Assembly (NCBI RefSeq): GCF_036711975.1
Contig: NC_091970.1
Coordinates: 4,533,501-4,597,500 of the forward strand
Reading direction: 5' to 3'
DNA from: Onthophagus taurus
Lineage: Eukaryota; Arthropoda; Insecta; Coleoptera; Scarabaeidae
DNA: 64,000 nt
The notes below the pieces were generated by a model, which saw only the letters and a list, made by a program, of their open reading frames with translations, searched no databases and was not told the DNA's origin. This document shows positions 1 through 11,988 of this stretch, in pieces; position 1 is the first letter of the stretch, and every line of letters starts with the position of its first letter. Made by a program: the position numbers and the translations under genes.

Positions 1-1066
1 AAAATAATAAATGGTTGAGTCCTCAAACTAAAAAGGTGGCAATTGAAAAAGTGATTGGGGTTAAGTTTTATGTGGGTTATCATGACGGTGTTGATGTTTT
101 TTATGGGAATTTAACGAATAATAATTATTTTGGAAGCCTTTTAGAGTTAAAAAGGGATTTGGTTGTAAGGCACTTTAATAAATTTGAATCAAAAGTGGGA
201 ATTGAGTAAGATTTTAACAATTTAATTTTCTTTCTGGAAATGATTTATTTTAGGTTTCCTGATAATTTATTTGAAGTAAATGCTTATTACAACGTTTTAC
301 AAAACTCAATTAGTAAGTTAATTTGAAACGTCAAATGTAGGAATTTTTTTCGCCAATTTTAAGTAACATTTAAGCAAAATATAACCTATAAAATTTAAAT
401 TTTTTTTTAGTAATTTCGGTCGGATTGTTAGAAGAGCCTTTTTATCACCGAGATAGACCAGCGTAAGTTTTTATTGTTTCTTTTTTAGTTTAATGATTAG
501 TTATTTTCTTAGTGTTTTAAATTATGGGTCATTAGGAACTTTAATCGGTCACGAATTAGCTCACACTTTAGATGTAACAGGTCGCAAATCAGATAAAAGT
601 GGGAACTTAAAGAGGTGGTTTTCAATAAAAGACGCAAAAATCCACAATAAACGAATGGAATGTTTCGAAAACCGATATAAACAAAATTACAATAACCAAT
701 TCCAAGATGGGATTATCGAGAATATGGCTGATATCATTGGGTTGCAATTAAGCTATGATGCTTATGTATCAAGTAGGAAAGTGTTTGGTGCAATCCCGTT
801 TTTAGAAACGTTTGGGGATAAGGAAATTTTTTTTATGTCTTATGCACAAGTAATGTCAATTAATTTTTATTTAATTTAAATCCTTAAAACTTTTTTTTAC
901 ATAGACTTGGTGTGAAATAATTCAAAACGATAGTTTAGATATTTTACAAGATGAGCACCCTCAAAATAAAATTCGCGTTTTAGAGAGCGTCTTAAATAAT
1001 GGCAACTTTTTAAAAATTTTCCAATGTAGGGATGAAACGTCAAAAAAATGTGATCCAATTTGGTAA
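1..1066 (+). CDS. M13 (neprilysin-like) zinc metallopeptidase, 3' part
   Basis: C-terminal catalytic part of an M13-family peptidase; the 5' part lies outside the window. Exons by splice sites and phase: 1-205, 254-312, 411-462, 489-849, 905-1066. Reading starts in frame at base 3 with NNKWLSPQTKK, which matches the family segment before the catalytic core. The fourth exon carries the zinc-binding HExxH helix as GHELAH and the third ligand as ENMAD. FFMSYAQTWC follows across the last splice. The final exon keeps the substrate-binding His and Arg (DEHPQNKIRV) and a Cys near the end (CDPIW), where the family usually ends C-x-x-W. These residues suggest an active enzyme that cleaves small peptides at the cell surface; the transmembrane anchor would be upstream and cannot be seen. 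The substrate cannot be inferred. It converges on TEX2, with only 259 bp between stop codons. Confidence 0.92.
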
Positions 1067-1325
1067 AAATCACAAGTTTTTTTTAAACAAATAAAAACAT
1101 TTATTTTAATTGATGTTTATATAATCCTAAGGGTATTTCTTATACAATTACACACAATTAGTGATAATAATAATCTTTAAAAAAGTTAACCTCAAAAAAA
1201 TTAACATCAAAATACAAAAACCAAGACTAGAACCGTTAGAAAAATACCATAATTTTTAAATTTAAATAATAACATATAAAATCAATTGAATTAGAATTTA
1301 GGGGGAAAAAATCACATTTATGTCA

Positions 1326-4300
1326 TTATTCTGGTAGCTTTGGAGACATCACAGGAATCGGTAAATCCTCCATGTTTGGTATCACAAATATTTTCTAAAA
1401 ACAAACCAAATTAATTTTAATCACTTTCGTTTGATTACTCACTTGGAATTCTTTGTAAATAATCTTCTCTATCCAACTAGTAACCCGAAGGAAACTTATA
1501 TTTCTCTCCCCCACGATGGGGCAAGCTGAAATTAATAAATCCGGTGGGGTCCGGAACCCAAACCAAATCCGATCGGACGGCGGTGGTGGAATATTTAACA
1601 CCAAAGTACCAATACATCGTTTAAATTCTACTTTTAATCGCAAGTCAGTATTGGAAATATCTTAAAAAAAAATAACCTCAAAAAATGTTTATGTCAAAAA
1701 AAAACCTTAAAAATAAATTTTTTTTAACAAATTAATTTTAATTAATTTATTTATTTACCTTGCATAGCTTTTTTAATATATCTATTTTCTGATGCGACTT
1801 GAAAAATTTTCGACTCCGTAATTCTATCAACCATTTTCATAATTTTTTTGCTCCGATTCCCCGCCGCCGGTTTAACTTGATCTGAAACGGAAGTCGCGTT
1901 TGTTTTACTACTATCCTCATCGGTACTACTCTCGGCGGAATCATCAACATCGGAATGGAAAATAGCCGATTTACCTTCAACCCTCTCAATTCCTTAAAAA
2001 AGAAATTATAACCTCAAAATTAAATTTTTATTTAATTTATTAACCACCTTCAACATTTTGTTGTTGCGGTTGTTTCAACTTTAACAAATTCACTTTCGTC
2101 TGTAAAATAACCACAATTAATCCTTCATAGTTTATATCTAAATCCAACCAAAGCCCTCGATCGTTTAATTCTGGTGATGTTTTTGTTCCCTTTATAATCG
2201 GTGATGTTGTTCCTAAATTTAACTCTTCACAATTTAATTCTTGTATAAAATAAGGAAGTTTTATGGAAGCCAATTTCCTCTGGATTCTCTCTTTCATTTT
2301 TAAAATAACTGATTCTTCTCGAATAGCATCAAACATAACCCGAGTTATCAAGGAATTTATCCATAAATCATTGTAATCATTAGAAAGTTCCACTTTTTCT
2401 TTATGCGATTTCATATATGTTGCATATTCTTCTTCGAGGGGGGAAGATAAATTACTTTCTTCGGAATTTGGGTGAGTTGCAGCAATAAGTCTTCGATACC
2501 AGTCTTCTTTTTCACGATCGGTTCTACCAAAAAGATAAATCCGAGTTTGTTTTGTATCTAAATTCATTCCATTCCAATCTAAATTCGTTTCTTTCTCATC
2601 TTCATCGTTATCTAATTTATTGTCCTCATCATCAGATTCTTCAACATCGGTGAATTCGTCCTAAAATCAAAATAGAATTAAATTAATTTAAAAAACAAAA
2701 CGTCTCCTTACCATATCATCGGTTGTATTAATTTTTTTTGAATCCCCTTCATCGCTTAATAATTTTTCGTATTTAACACTTTTTCCGTTAACCTCAACAT
2801 TTTTCTTTTCCAAACTTTCCTCGCCTACATCTTTTATTTTAACACATAATTGATCTTTATTTAATGTTATACAAATTGGATATTTTTTACTCCAATATCT
2901 AAAAAGAAAAACATCTTTGTTATTAATTAATTTATTAACGAAAATAATTGAGATTTTTTTTTGATTTAATTTTAACAGCTCGATTTTTTTAAAGTCGGTA
3001 AAATAGAATTCTACTTTTTTTTAAAATTAAATTAATTTAAATAAATTCTTTTCTCACCTAATTTTAGTAATCCCATCAGGCAACAAATTAATTTTAGCAT
3101 CCAAAAGATTATAAATCCGATGGGCGCTAAACGTAGCTTTGTGTTCGTTCTCATTCCACATAGCTCTTTTAGGAATTTTATGCTTAGTGTTGCTAATTCG
3201 TAAAAAATTTCCTTGTAACCTTAAATAAACCGACTGTGTGTCCATAACGTGATAAGTTTGCGGATCATATTCATCGGGGAACTCGTTCATCCAGCCGTTG
3301 TATTTTTTTAATGGTTGATATTCTCGAATGGCCGGTACCTTAACAATTTGTACGTTTTCTCTATTTGTTGTTAAATTTTTGGTTTCTTCGTTTAATTTAA
3401 AGTAAATGAAAGCAACTGCAAAAGCTATTAAAACCCCCATAATAAACCCACTTAAATAACTAGATAATGGAATGTAATAATAAAAAAGTGAGGTTAGGAT
3501 TCCTATTAAAACCGATTGATATTGTTTTAAATAATCCTTCCAGGTGAAATCAACAGGTTTTGGTCGCAAATCAACGAAACCAATTGGACTAAACACTGTG
3601 TTACATTTGTATACATTTTTTTCATTTACGATTTCTGCTCGGATTTCATCTCCAGTGATTTGGTTTATATTTAAGACATTCTCTTCTTTGTCCAAGTTAA
3701 AATTGCTCACATTTAAATCAGCTAAAACATCAATTCCACTTTCAACCTCTTCATCTTCCTCGGTAATCTTTTGTATAGCTTCGACAAACTCTAAATTTAC
3801 AACACCTTCTTTTTCCTTTAACGTATTTGAATTGATCACCTTGTAACGTTGCTTGATACCTGTAGATTTAGTCTGATTTTGATTCTTCTGACTCGAATCT
3901 TTCTCCAACTTGTCTTGCTCCTCGGATAACGAGCGTGTGTTATCGTCATCGTCATCGCTTGACATCTCAACTCCTTCGAAAAGAATTATTTTCCACTTTC
4001 TTTTTTTTAATTTATTTTATTTGTTAATTTATAAATTAAAAGATTATTTTAGTTTCATGCAAAATAAGTTGATTTTATATTTATTTAAAAAAATGACATT
4101 TCAAATTTTGAGGTTATGTTGAAATTAAATTTTGAGGTTATGTTATAAAATCAACTTTTAATTAAGCGAAATTAAAGATAAATTAAATTAAATTGTTAGT
4201 TTTCGGTTCTATTTTCTAAAGGAGTTAAGAAGAAGCTCATGCAATACCAAGTTGTTTCTTAATTTAAATCTTACCTTCCATTGTTGAAACAAATCCGCAA

Positions 4301-4820
4301 GTTCTTGAAATACTACTTTCCGAAACTTCCTCGGAATCTGATAGACTCGAATTTTCTTTGCTATCTTTTGTTTTTCCCGTTTTCGGGGAACCTTCCTCTT
4401 GATTTTTGCTTTTGTATTCAGTGAATTTTACCTCAACACTTTTCGTAATTTTCCCTCGAATGTCGGAAAGAAATCGCCAAGGATCTGAAGGAGGTGAGGC
4501 ATCTTGTTGGACATCTACACTTGTTGATCGCTTTCCAAATGGAAGAATTGATCTACGTGGGCTACCTTCTACCTCAGATATTTTTTCTTTCTCTATCAAC
4601 ACTTCCGTTTGAGGCTCATTATCTTCTTCGCAATCAAATAATTCATCAATCTCTTCAGACGTAGCATTAAATCTTATCGACATTGAAGAAACTGATGTAT
4701 TTATAGTTTTACCTAGGATAACAAAAAAATAATTCATTTTAAAAGCAAGGTTATAAAAAGAAAGTTACCTTTCAATTTCCCCAAACCGATTTTACCACCT
4801 TTTTTATCCATCATACGCAT
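1326..4820 (-). CDS. TEX2: TEX2-like ER lipid-transfer protein (SMP domain)
   Basis: Eight coding exons, in minus-strand order 4820-4769, 4712-4275, 3973-3058, 2898-2712, 2660-2048, 1992-1759, 1660-1443, 1394-1326; 908 aa. Residues 1-310 are acidic and low in complexity, with a conserved patch around SSMSIRFNATSEEIDE and another at WRFLSDIRGKITKSVE. Two close membrane segments follow (about 317-334 and 337-354), a hairpin that anchors the protein in the ER. Next come a PH-like region split over exons (VYLRLQGNFLRISN, then YWSKKYPICI, then LFGRTDREKEDWYRR) and a C-terminal SMP lipid-binding domain from about 629 to the end, with the family signature NIPPPPSDRIWFGFRTPP. TEX2 proteins work at ER contact sites and SMP domains carry lipids between membranes. 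The start is the upstream ATG that splices in phase into the conserved region. A non-coding 5' exon ending near 4930 is likely from its splice donor. Identification is strong; exact 5' end less so. Confidence 0.93.
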
Positions 4821-5189
4821 TTACTACAATATTGTTAGTGATATTAGTAAAAAGAGAGAAGCGTTAATAAGAAAGAAGCTGCAAAAACATGACTCAGATC
4901 ATAACCCAACTTTTTTTTGTTAATTTACCTTTATTATAATCCATTCCGAATTTATTCAATTCTTTTCCTAATTACTCAGCGCCTAATACCGAAATAAAAA
5001 CGCGATTAACATCCCTATTGTTCTTTTCTAATATTTATCTAATCTACACCTGTCAAAAATCTAAAACCTTTTGTTGAAACGTCAAAACAGAATAGATATC
5101 GTCATTATCGACCCAAAACATAACCTCGATTTCCTTTTACTAATCTTTATTTAATTAAATTTAAATTACAAAATCAAAAACATTAATAG
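4821..5189. other. Gap between TEX2 start and PSMD12 stop
   Basis: No coding region seen. It should hold the TEX2 5' UTR and promoter and the PSMD12 3' UTR. A minus-strand splice donor, GGTAAATT on the reverse strand near 4925-4930, suggests a non-coding first TEX2 exon upstream. Confidence 0.5.
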
Positions 5190-6545
5190 TTAAGCGTTTA
5201 CAGCGAGGTGCTTATGCACACACTCCTCTTTATTAATTAAATGAGTCGTTTTATTCACCAATTGCATTAACGATGATAAATCATGTGCCCAATCGTTAAG
5301 TACATCACTTGGATCTTTACTTTGTTGGAAATGAACCACTCCCGAAGGACGATCGGTTTTTGCTTGTACGCTTTTATTAACAACCATTTGCGATAAAAAT
5401 TCTTCAGTTTCCGCGATGCTTAAATCTAATAATTCGGCCATACGGGCTACTTTAATTCTGGTGTAATATTGGGCCATCACACGGATGTTGTGTTCAACAA
5501 CACGGCTTCTCATATCCTTCCAGCGTTGTTTAGCTTGATCACTTCCGCTAAAAACATTCGTTCCTTTTAATGCTTCTTCGTATAATTCGCATAAGCCCGA
5601 CCATTTGATTAATTCCGGAGTTGTAAATAATTTTAGGAGTTGTTTGAATTGTGGGATTTCCTCGAGAGCTTTATCACTTAATACTCTATGGGTTAAATCA
5701 GATTGTTCATTATCATATGGGGCCAAAATTAGGTATAAAACAACAGCTTTTGTCGCTTCTTGACGATCGGCGGGGACATTTTGCACTGAAGGAGTGTTGA
5801 GAACAGCTCGGTAATGTTTACAAGTTGCTAAATAAGAACCATCATGTTCATCAAGTTGCATCATTAACTTGTAATATTTTAATTTAAGATCTTGTTGTTT
5901 TTCGTCTTCGAAAAATTTGGTGTTAATTTTTTTCGAAATAATCTGAGTACGAATGTAATCTTGTTTCGCCAAACATAACCTCATCTGCTCTAAAATCAAC
6001 TCAACTTTTTCTCGTTTATCCATCGAGCCGTAAGTTTCAACTTGCAGTTCTTGAATAATGTTAGCGGCTTCCGTAATATTTCCCTCCTCTTCACGAATTT
6101 TAGCTAATTTATGAGTTAATCGAGCCCGTTCAACTTCAACGTAAATCTTCCCTTCCGTTACTTGTCTTAACGTATCGATTAATTTAACCTTTGTTTCTTT
6201 ATCAGGGGTTTCATCAACATAAACACAACATTCTTGAACCATTTTAGCGACGGCTTGTTTTAATTGCGAACGGCGTTTCGAAAGTAAGGTTATGTGTTCG
6301 AAAAGGGCATTCCAATTATTAGCTTCTCGGCATATTTGAACGATTGCGACTAAAACTCTTCCCGTTGAAACCATATCGGCCCCCGTTCGAGTTTGTTTCT
6401 CGAGGGCGAGGAGGATGTCGAGAGCATCGTGCATTTTACCTGATTTTGCTAGGTTTTTGCATTCTGGGATTTTTTCGTCACAAGTTGAGCTATAATCAAC
6501 TTCCATTTTAACGATTTTACCCGATTCGGTGGCTATTGATTCCAT
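5190..6545 (-). CDS. PSMD12: 26S proteasome non-ATPase regulatory subunit 12 (Rpn5)
   Basis: A single uninterrupted 451-codon reading frame, so no introns in the coding part, unlike its neighbours. The length is close to that usual for animal PSMD12. The N-terminal two thirds are helical repeats (for example [18 protein letters not shown]), and the C-terminal part is a PCI domain followed by the long closing helix ([20 protein letters not shown]). Rpn5 is a scaffold subunit of the lid of the 19S regulatory particle and helps assemble the lid that deubiquitinates substrates. The start is the first ATG in frame ([10 protein letters not shown]). It is transcribed towards TEX2 and away from the first SLC36 gene. 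The intronless form could mean an old retrocopy that replaced the parental gene, or intron loss; nothing suggests it is a pseudogene. Confidence 0.97.
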   Translation of the reverse strand: MESIATESGKIVKMEVDYSSTCDEKIPECKNLAKSGKMHDALDILLALEKQTRTGADMVSTGRVLVAIVQICREANNWNALFEHITLLSKRRSQLKQAVAKMVQECCVYVDETPDKETKVKLIDTLRQVTEGKIYVEVERARLTHKLAKIREEEGNITEAANIIQELQVETYGSMDKREKVELILEQMRLCLAKQDYIRTQIISKKINTKFFEDEKQQDLKLKYYKLMMQLDEHDGSYLATCKHYRAVLNTPSVQNVPADRQEATKAVVLYLILAPYDNEQSDLTHRVLSDKALEEIPQFKQLLKLFTTPELIKWSGLCELYEEALKGTNVFSGSDQAKQRWKDMRSRVVEHNIRVMAQYYTRIKVARMAELLDLSIAETEEFLSQMVVNKSVQAKTDRPSGVVHFQQSKDPSDVLNDWAHDLSSLMQLVNKTTHLINKEECVHKHLAVNA

Positions 6546-6965
6546 TTTCGATGTATTTCTTGAATTATTTACTTTGAAATGAGCTGCTTTTTGTTGACAG
6601 AAAATTGAGGAGTCATTCGGCGATTTTAGTGATTTTATTTCTTACCTTTTATTGGGTTGGTGGTAATTTATTTAATAAATTTATTTAAATTAATAATTTT
6701 TTTAATGATTTAAACTCATTTTATTACGCAATAATTAAAATTGATTTATTATAATAATAAATTTATTAATTTTAATGATTTTACGAGATAATAATTAAAA
6801 TTTAGTGATTTCTCCTTTCGTTCAAATTAAGTTGGTACCATTTTTGACATTTAATCGTCTTCTCCAATTTAATATTATTTATATATTTTATTATTTATAA
6901 AAGAATGAAGCACAAAAAGTAAATCAAAATTCGTTTTATTAACACTTTATTTATTGATTTTTCAG
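6546..6965. promoter_or_regulatory. Divergent gap between PSMD12 and SLC36 copy 1
   Basis: About 420 bp, very AT-rich, between the PSMD12 start codon and the first visible exon of the SLC36 gene. It must contain the PSMD12 promoter. A first exon with the SLC36 start codon may lie here, but I could not identify it. Confidence 0.4.
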
Positions 6966-8490
6966 AAAATTAAGATTCACCCCTTCAAATGATTCCACAC
7001 AAAGCGATTATAATCCTTACAAAAATCGTCATCTTCCTAACCCAACAAAGTATGTATTAAATAAATTCTTTTTTAAATCGGATTAATTCAAGATTCTTGT
7101 TTAGCGACGTCGAATCTTTAGCACACATATTAAAGGGGATTTTGGGAACTGGAATGGTGGCCCTCCCTGAAGGTTTTTGTTATGCTGGAGGAGCAATGGC
7201 AATAATCTACTCATTTTTAAACGGGATTTTATGCACAATGGGGATGCACATTTTAATTTATGGATTTTACAACGTTTGCTGCTTTTATCACCTTCCTGTG
7301 GTAACATACACCAACGCAATGAAATTAGGGATGCAATTAGGCCCAGAAAAAATCTCGAGATATAACGAAATATTAGCGTGAGTTAATTGCGCTATCTATT
7401 GCGATTTACTCGAATTAATTTTTTAGGAAAATTACAGATTTCTTTATCGTTTTTTATCAATGTGGAGTAATTTGCATTTATATCCTTTTTGTATCGGTTA
7501 CTTTACAACGAGTAACTAATAATGTGTTGGATAAAGAAATTCCGTTGGGATTTTACATGCTAATAATGGTAATTCCATGCATGTTAATTAATTCGTTGAA
7601 GGATTTAAACATTTTGGTTCCATTTTCTTACCTTTCATTATCGATAACGTGCTTTGTGGTGTACTTAATTTTTTATTATTGCTTACGAGATGGTTTACCC
7701 GATTATAAAACAACGAGGCATTATTACAGCGACATCAAAAAGTTACCAATGTTCTTCGGAACGACCGTTTATTCGTTTACAAGCGTCCCCGTTGTTGTTT
7801 CGGTTGAAAATAACATGAAAAACCCACAAAATTTCCATAAAATTTATAATTTGGGAGTTGGATTTATTATTATTTTATATTTGAATTTGGGATTTTTTAG
7901 TTATTGGAGATGGGGCGATGATTTACAAAGTGCAGTTAATCTAAATTTCCCACAAAACGAATTGTAATTGATAAGAAATTAATATAATAATTTACCAAAA
8001 GAAATATTTTTAGGCTAGCTAAGCTGGGGAATTATGGCTATGCTTTGGCTATTTTCATTTCAATTGGTTTAAATGGTATAATTCCAGTTCAATTACTTCT
8101 AAAAACATCAGTAATTAAGGAATTTAAAGATTCTGGGCACCCGATTCTTTGGGAGTACGTTTTAAGAATCGGGATTATTGTTGTTTGCTGTAAATGAAAT
8201 TAATTTAAACGCCCCTTAATTAATCCGTGATCTTTCTAGTTTTTATGGCGATTACTATCCCATTGATTGGAGAATTAATTTCGTTGTTGGGGGCAATAGC
8301 TTTATCGAATTTAGCTTTTATCTTCCCTGGAATTTTAGATTTATCTTGTAGATACAAGACGGGTTATGGAAGATTTAAATTTTGGGTCATAATCGATTCT
8401 TTATTAATTATTTGGGGCGCTTTTGGCTTATTAAGTGGAATTTACGTTAATATTAAGGAAATTTCAATGAAAATCTCATTTAAAAATTGA
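6966..8490 (+). CDS. SLC36-type proton-coupled amino acid transporter, copy 1
   Basis: Five exons joined in phase: 6966-7049, 7105-7377, 7427-7963, 8014-8189, 8240-8490, giving 439 residues. The first visible exon opens in mid-codon, so a short upstream exon with the ATG is missing. The family start of the transporter core is clear: NDVESLAHILKGILGTG, then MVALPEGFCYAGG. Further hydrophobic segments make about eleven membrane spans; typical pieces are VPVVVSVENNMKNPQNF and FFSYWRWGDD. SLC36 (PAT) carriers move small neutral amino acids with protons across plasma or lysosomal membranes, and some insect members influence growth signalling. Substrate and location cannot be read from sequence. 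A paralogue with the same exon structure lies at 28807-30353. Confidence 0.9.
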
Positions 8491-8746
8491 TAGCTTTTTA
8501 ACCAACTTCACATCAATGATTACAGATTCCTGCAAAAAGAATTAAATAATAAAATTATTTATCAACAAATTGTTAAATCACATGACGATTAACATTAAGA
8601 TGATTAAGTTTTAAAACAAACAGATATTCGGATAACTAACAAAATTGAAGAATTGTTCTACTTGGTAAATATAACCCCAAAATTTTAGGTATAACCTCAA
8701 AATAAGTTCCCAAATTAAAGAGGAACCTATTAAAAATCGTAATCAA

Positions 8747-10714
8747 ATGGGGGATTCGAAACTTTTCGACAACATGATCGATTACGAGCAATACGCGGCT
8801 ATGGTCACGGATTATTCCTCAAGGTATAATATTTCAAAGATTTATTCTTACGCTCCAGAAAACTTGGCCGGAAAACCTTATAAATATCCTATGTACGGTG
8901 ATTTTCCCGATACTTACATGTTACGTACTTACGGGAAATGGTGGAATAATAGTAAATCGGCCCAAAAACATTACATGCCTCAAGATCAAGAGGAGATATT
9001 TGCCGAAGACTTTATCTCTTTGCGGTAACTAGAAAATTTCTTTTTTAATCAAAATTAATGGAATTAAATTGAAGATTTGATGAAGCTGTCGTCCCTCGAA
9101 CGATTATAATTTATGAGACTTATAACCCAGGAGCTGTGGTGCGTATTTGGGGTCGAATACATGGTGATAAATGGCATGTTTTATGGGAGGAAACTCCTAC
9201 GATTCATCCCCAAACCTCGAGGAAATTCACAGTAGGAATTCAAAATTATATGGGGATTATTGAGTAAAAAAAGAAAACTAAAAAGGAAAATTAGTTGACC
9301 CATTAATTTCAGTGAATTACGCTTAGATTTTAATCAACACTTATTGAGTTATTACACCGGTTTAGACGCCGTTTTGTTATGTGGAAAGAAACCGAGAACG
9401 ATTTTACAATCGAATTTGTTACGAACAGGATATTTAGGTGTACCGAGAAAGGAAATAATCCAACAAAAATATGTTTACGATGACTCGAAGGCATCTTATT
9501 TCTCACATTTACCTGTTAAGTCAAAAAATTACCATCAATAACATTTGAGGAAATTAATTAATTTTAGGACGAAATAATCATCAAAATTTTTAGTTATTTA
9601 GATTTAAAATCGTTAAGCCGATGTGCGCAAGTCAATAAAACATGGAGTGATTTAGTTAATGATCCAACGATTTATCGGAATTTAAGTTTAAAGGTAAATT
9701 AACCGAAAAAAAAATTTTACCTGAAAATTTTTTAATTTTAGAAATATTGGGATAAAATCAATAACACCGTTTTAATTTCATTAATAAGAAAGTGCAGAGT
9801 TTTAAAAAAATTAGATTTGAGTTGGTGTGGTGAATCGGATACAATTTCCGAAAAGGTTTTTATGTGGTTTTTAGAGGAATGTTGTCAAAATTTAACGCAT
9901 TTATCGTTATCACATTGCGTTTTTGCTCAAAAGAATTCGTTACAACTCATTGGTAGGATTGAAACATTAACTGAATTACGATTAAGAGATTCCCAAATCA
10001 ATTCTTGGTCCAATTTGTTAAACGATAAACTACATAACTTGGAAACTTTAGATTTATCGACGACAAAAATTACAACGGAGGTCTTAATCGGTGTTTTAGC
10101 ACAAAACGCTAAATTGAAACATTTAAATATTGATTTATGCGAGAATTTATTAACGATTGATGCGATAACCCAAACCGTTGCTACACACAACTTAGAATTA
10201 ATTAGTTGGAGTTCGTGGAAAACTCACACAATGTCTGTTGAAGGGCTCGAATTATTGAGTAATTGTAAAAAATTAGAAGAAATTAATGTTGGGTGGTGCT
10301 CGATTCCTCAAGCAGCGATGGTTTCGCCTGGTGTTATCGAAGTGATTTGTGTTAATTGCACGCAATTGAAACGATTAATTTTATCTGGGTGGAGGAACGT
10401 AACTAATCACAGTTTAATTCCGATCGTTTATATTTGTAGGGAATTAACGCAATTAGATTTATTGGGGATTAAGTATATCTCATCAGATTTTTGCGAAAAA
10501 TTATTGATGTCATTGAAAAATTTGGAATTATTAGATGTTAGTTTTTGCGAATTAATCACTTCACAAGATGTAAGTACACCAAAAAATATGAAGTTAAAAT
10601 TTAATTTTTTCATTTAAGATTTTACGTTGGAGAGTTTCTTACCCGAACGTAGCCATACAAAGAAGTTGTGAACACACAATAGCAACTCAATTATCGTTAA
10701 ATGAGTTTATTTAA
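8747..10714 (+). CDS. FBXL4: F-box and leucine-rich repeat protein FBXL4
   Basis: Six exons: 8747-9024, 9075-9263, 9313-9514, 9568-9693, 9742-10569, 10619-10714; 572 aa, somewhat shorter than the mammalian protein. Residues up to about 205 form the discoidin-like domain that marks FBXL4 (LRTYGKWW, then ETYNPGAVVRIWGR, then YYTGLDAVLL). The F-box spans about 222-262 and begins across a splice (SHLP joined to DEIIIKIFSYL); the donor there is GTTAAG. Leucine-rich repeats fill the rest, with DLSWCGESD, LNIDLCENL and LLDVSFCELI visible. FBXL4 is an SCF-type ubiquitin ligase adaptor of mitochondria, known to restrain mitophagy. The start is the first ATG in a frame that opens into conserved sequence. 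The gene ends only 102 bp from the convergent PYM stop, so the 3' UTRs probably overlap. Confidence 0.94.
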
Positions 10715-10816
10715 ATTCTATAAAAATTTTATTAAATATATACATTTTTAGAAAGAATCGTGATTAATTTATCAAGTATGACACAAAAAAATTACTCCCA
10801 CTCTTTGTTTATTTAT

Positions 10817-11397
10817 TTACACTTTCTTTTCTAACTCGTAGATTTGCAACATTAATTCCGATTTTCTATTAATTTTCTTTAATTGATCCGGATCTGGTTT
10901 TGATAACTCCCCGTTTTTAACCTTTTCTTCTAAAGCTTCCACTTCTCTTAACCGTTTCTTTAAATTCTTAAGTTTTTTTGTGGGATCGGTGGGTTCTTCC
11001 TTTTTATCTTCTGTTATTTTCACATCTTTAACTTTTTTGATTACTTCATCAATTTTTTTTTCAACTTTTTCTTTCTTCAGCTTCTCTTTTTTAACCTTCT
11101 TTTCTTCCGTTATAAACAACCCGGGAATTGTTTTGTGAGCCTTAACTCCGGCAGGCAAACTTTCCACGACTTTTTGTTGCTTATTCACCCATTGTTTACC
11201 TTTACTTTCGTATAAAGGAACCTCTTCTTGAGGTACATAACCATCTTTGACTCTCCGAGCTTTTCTCCAGGTTCCATCGGGTCTTTGTGAGGCCGGAATA
11301 AAAGTTTCACCTTATAAATCAAATTTTAATTAAATTCTCTTTATAACAAGCTAAATTATTTACCGTTTTCTCCTTTTATATTCACTGAAGCATTCAT
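10817..11397 (-). CDS. PYM1: PYM, partner of Y14 and Mago (exon-junction complex disassembly)
   Basis: Two exons, 11397-11364 and 11310-10817, 175 aa. The N-terminus has the conserved PYM motif that binds Mago-Y14, read across the intron as [20 protein letters not shown], followed by [18 protein letters not shown] and [13 protein letters not shown]. The rest is a lysine-rich, probably coiled-coil tail ending in a conserved helix ([19 protein letters not shown]). PYM binds ribosomes and removes exon-junction complexes from translated mRNA in the cytoplasm. Eleven codons lie in the first exon. It is divergent from the SLC46 gene, about 590 bp away. Confidence 0.94.
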
Positions 11398-11988
11398 TGT
11401 TGCTGATTATGTGATTGTGGTTATGTTTTGAAGGAACATAGGGGTGGTTAAAATTATTTAAAAGAAGTGGGTTTAAACTCAAAGATTAAATTCTTAGTAT
11501 ATTTATATTGAGGGGGTTATTTTTTTGTGGAGAACGCCGAAAAATAAAAGGACGCGAATCAATTTTATTTAACCTCACTTTTTGCGTCACTCAATTCTGA
11601 TACGTTGGGGTTTTTGTAACCAGTGATTTAGGTTGGTAACAAATTCAAATTTTAAAAATATAAAAATTATACTCATTTTTTATTATTGTTAATCAAATAA
11701 CCACTTAAAAATGATAATAATTGATACCATCTCATTATAATTTTAGCAGATAAATCAACTTTTAATATTAAATTTAGCCTCTTGGGTGATTTAACCTCAA
11801 TCGGTAATTATTACAATTTTTTTATTTATTTTTTTTATTACCACAAAATAATCGATTATGAAATGTAATATAACCCAAAAAATATTTGTTTACCGAATCA
11901 AATTCTTTAACTATCGCGTTTTACATTCAGATTCATTCAATATTGCCTGTTGAAATCACAAACAAAAAAATGGTTAAAAATAATTAAA
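11398..11988. promoter_or_regulatory. Divergent gap between PYM and the SLC46 gene
   Basis: About 590 bp, AT-rich, with no reading frame of interest. By position it holds both promoters. I recognise no specific factor site. Confidence 0.4.

Noticed and set aside
3544-3846. 100-codon plus-strand frame opposite TEX2
   Set aside because: It is the antisense shadow of a conserved TEX2 exon.
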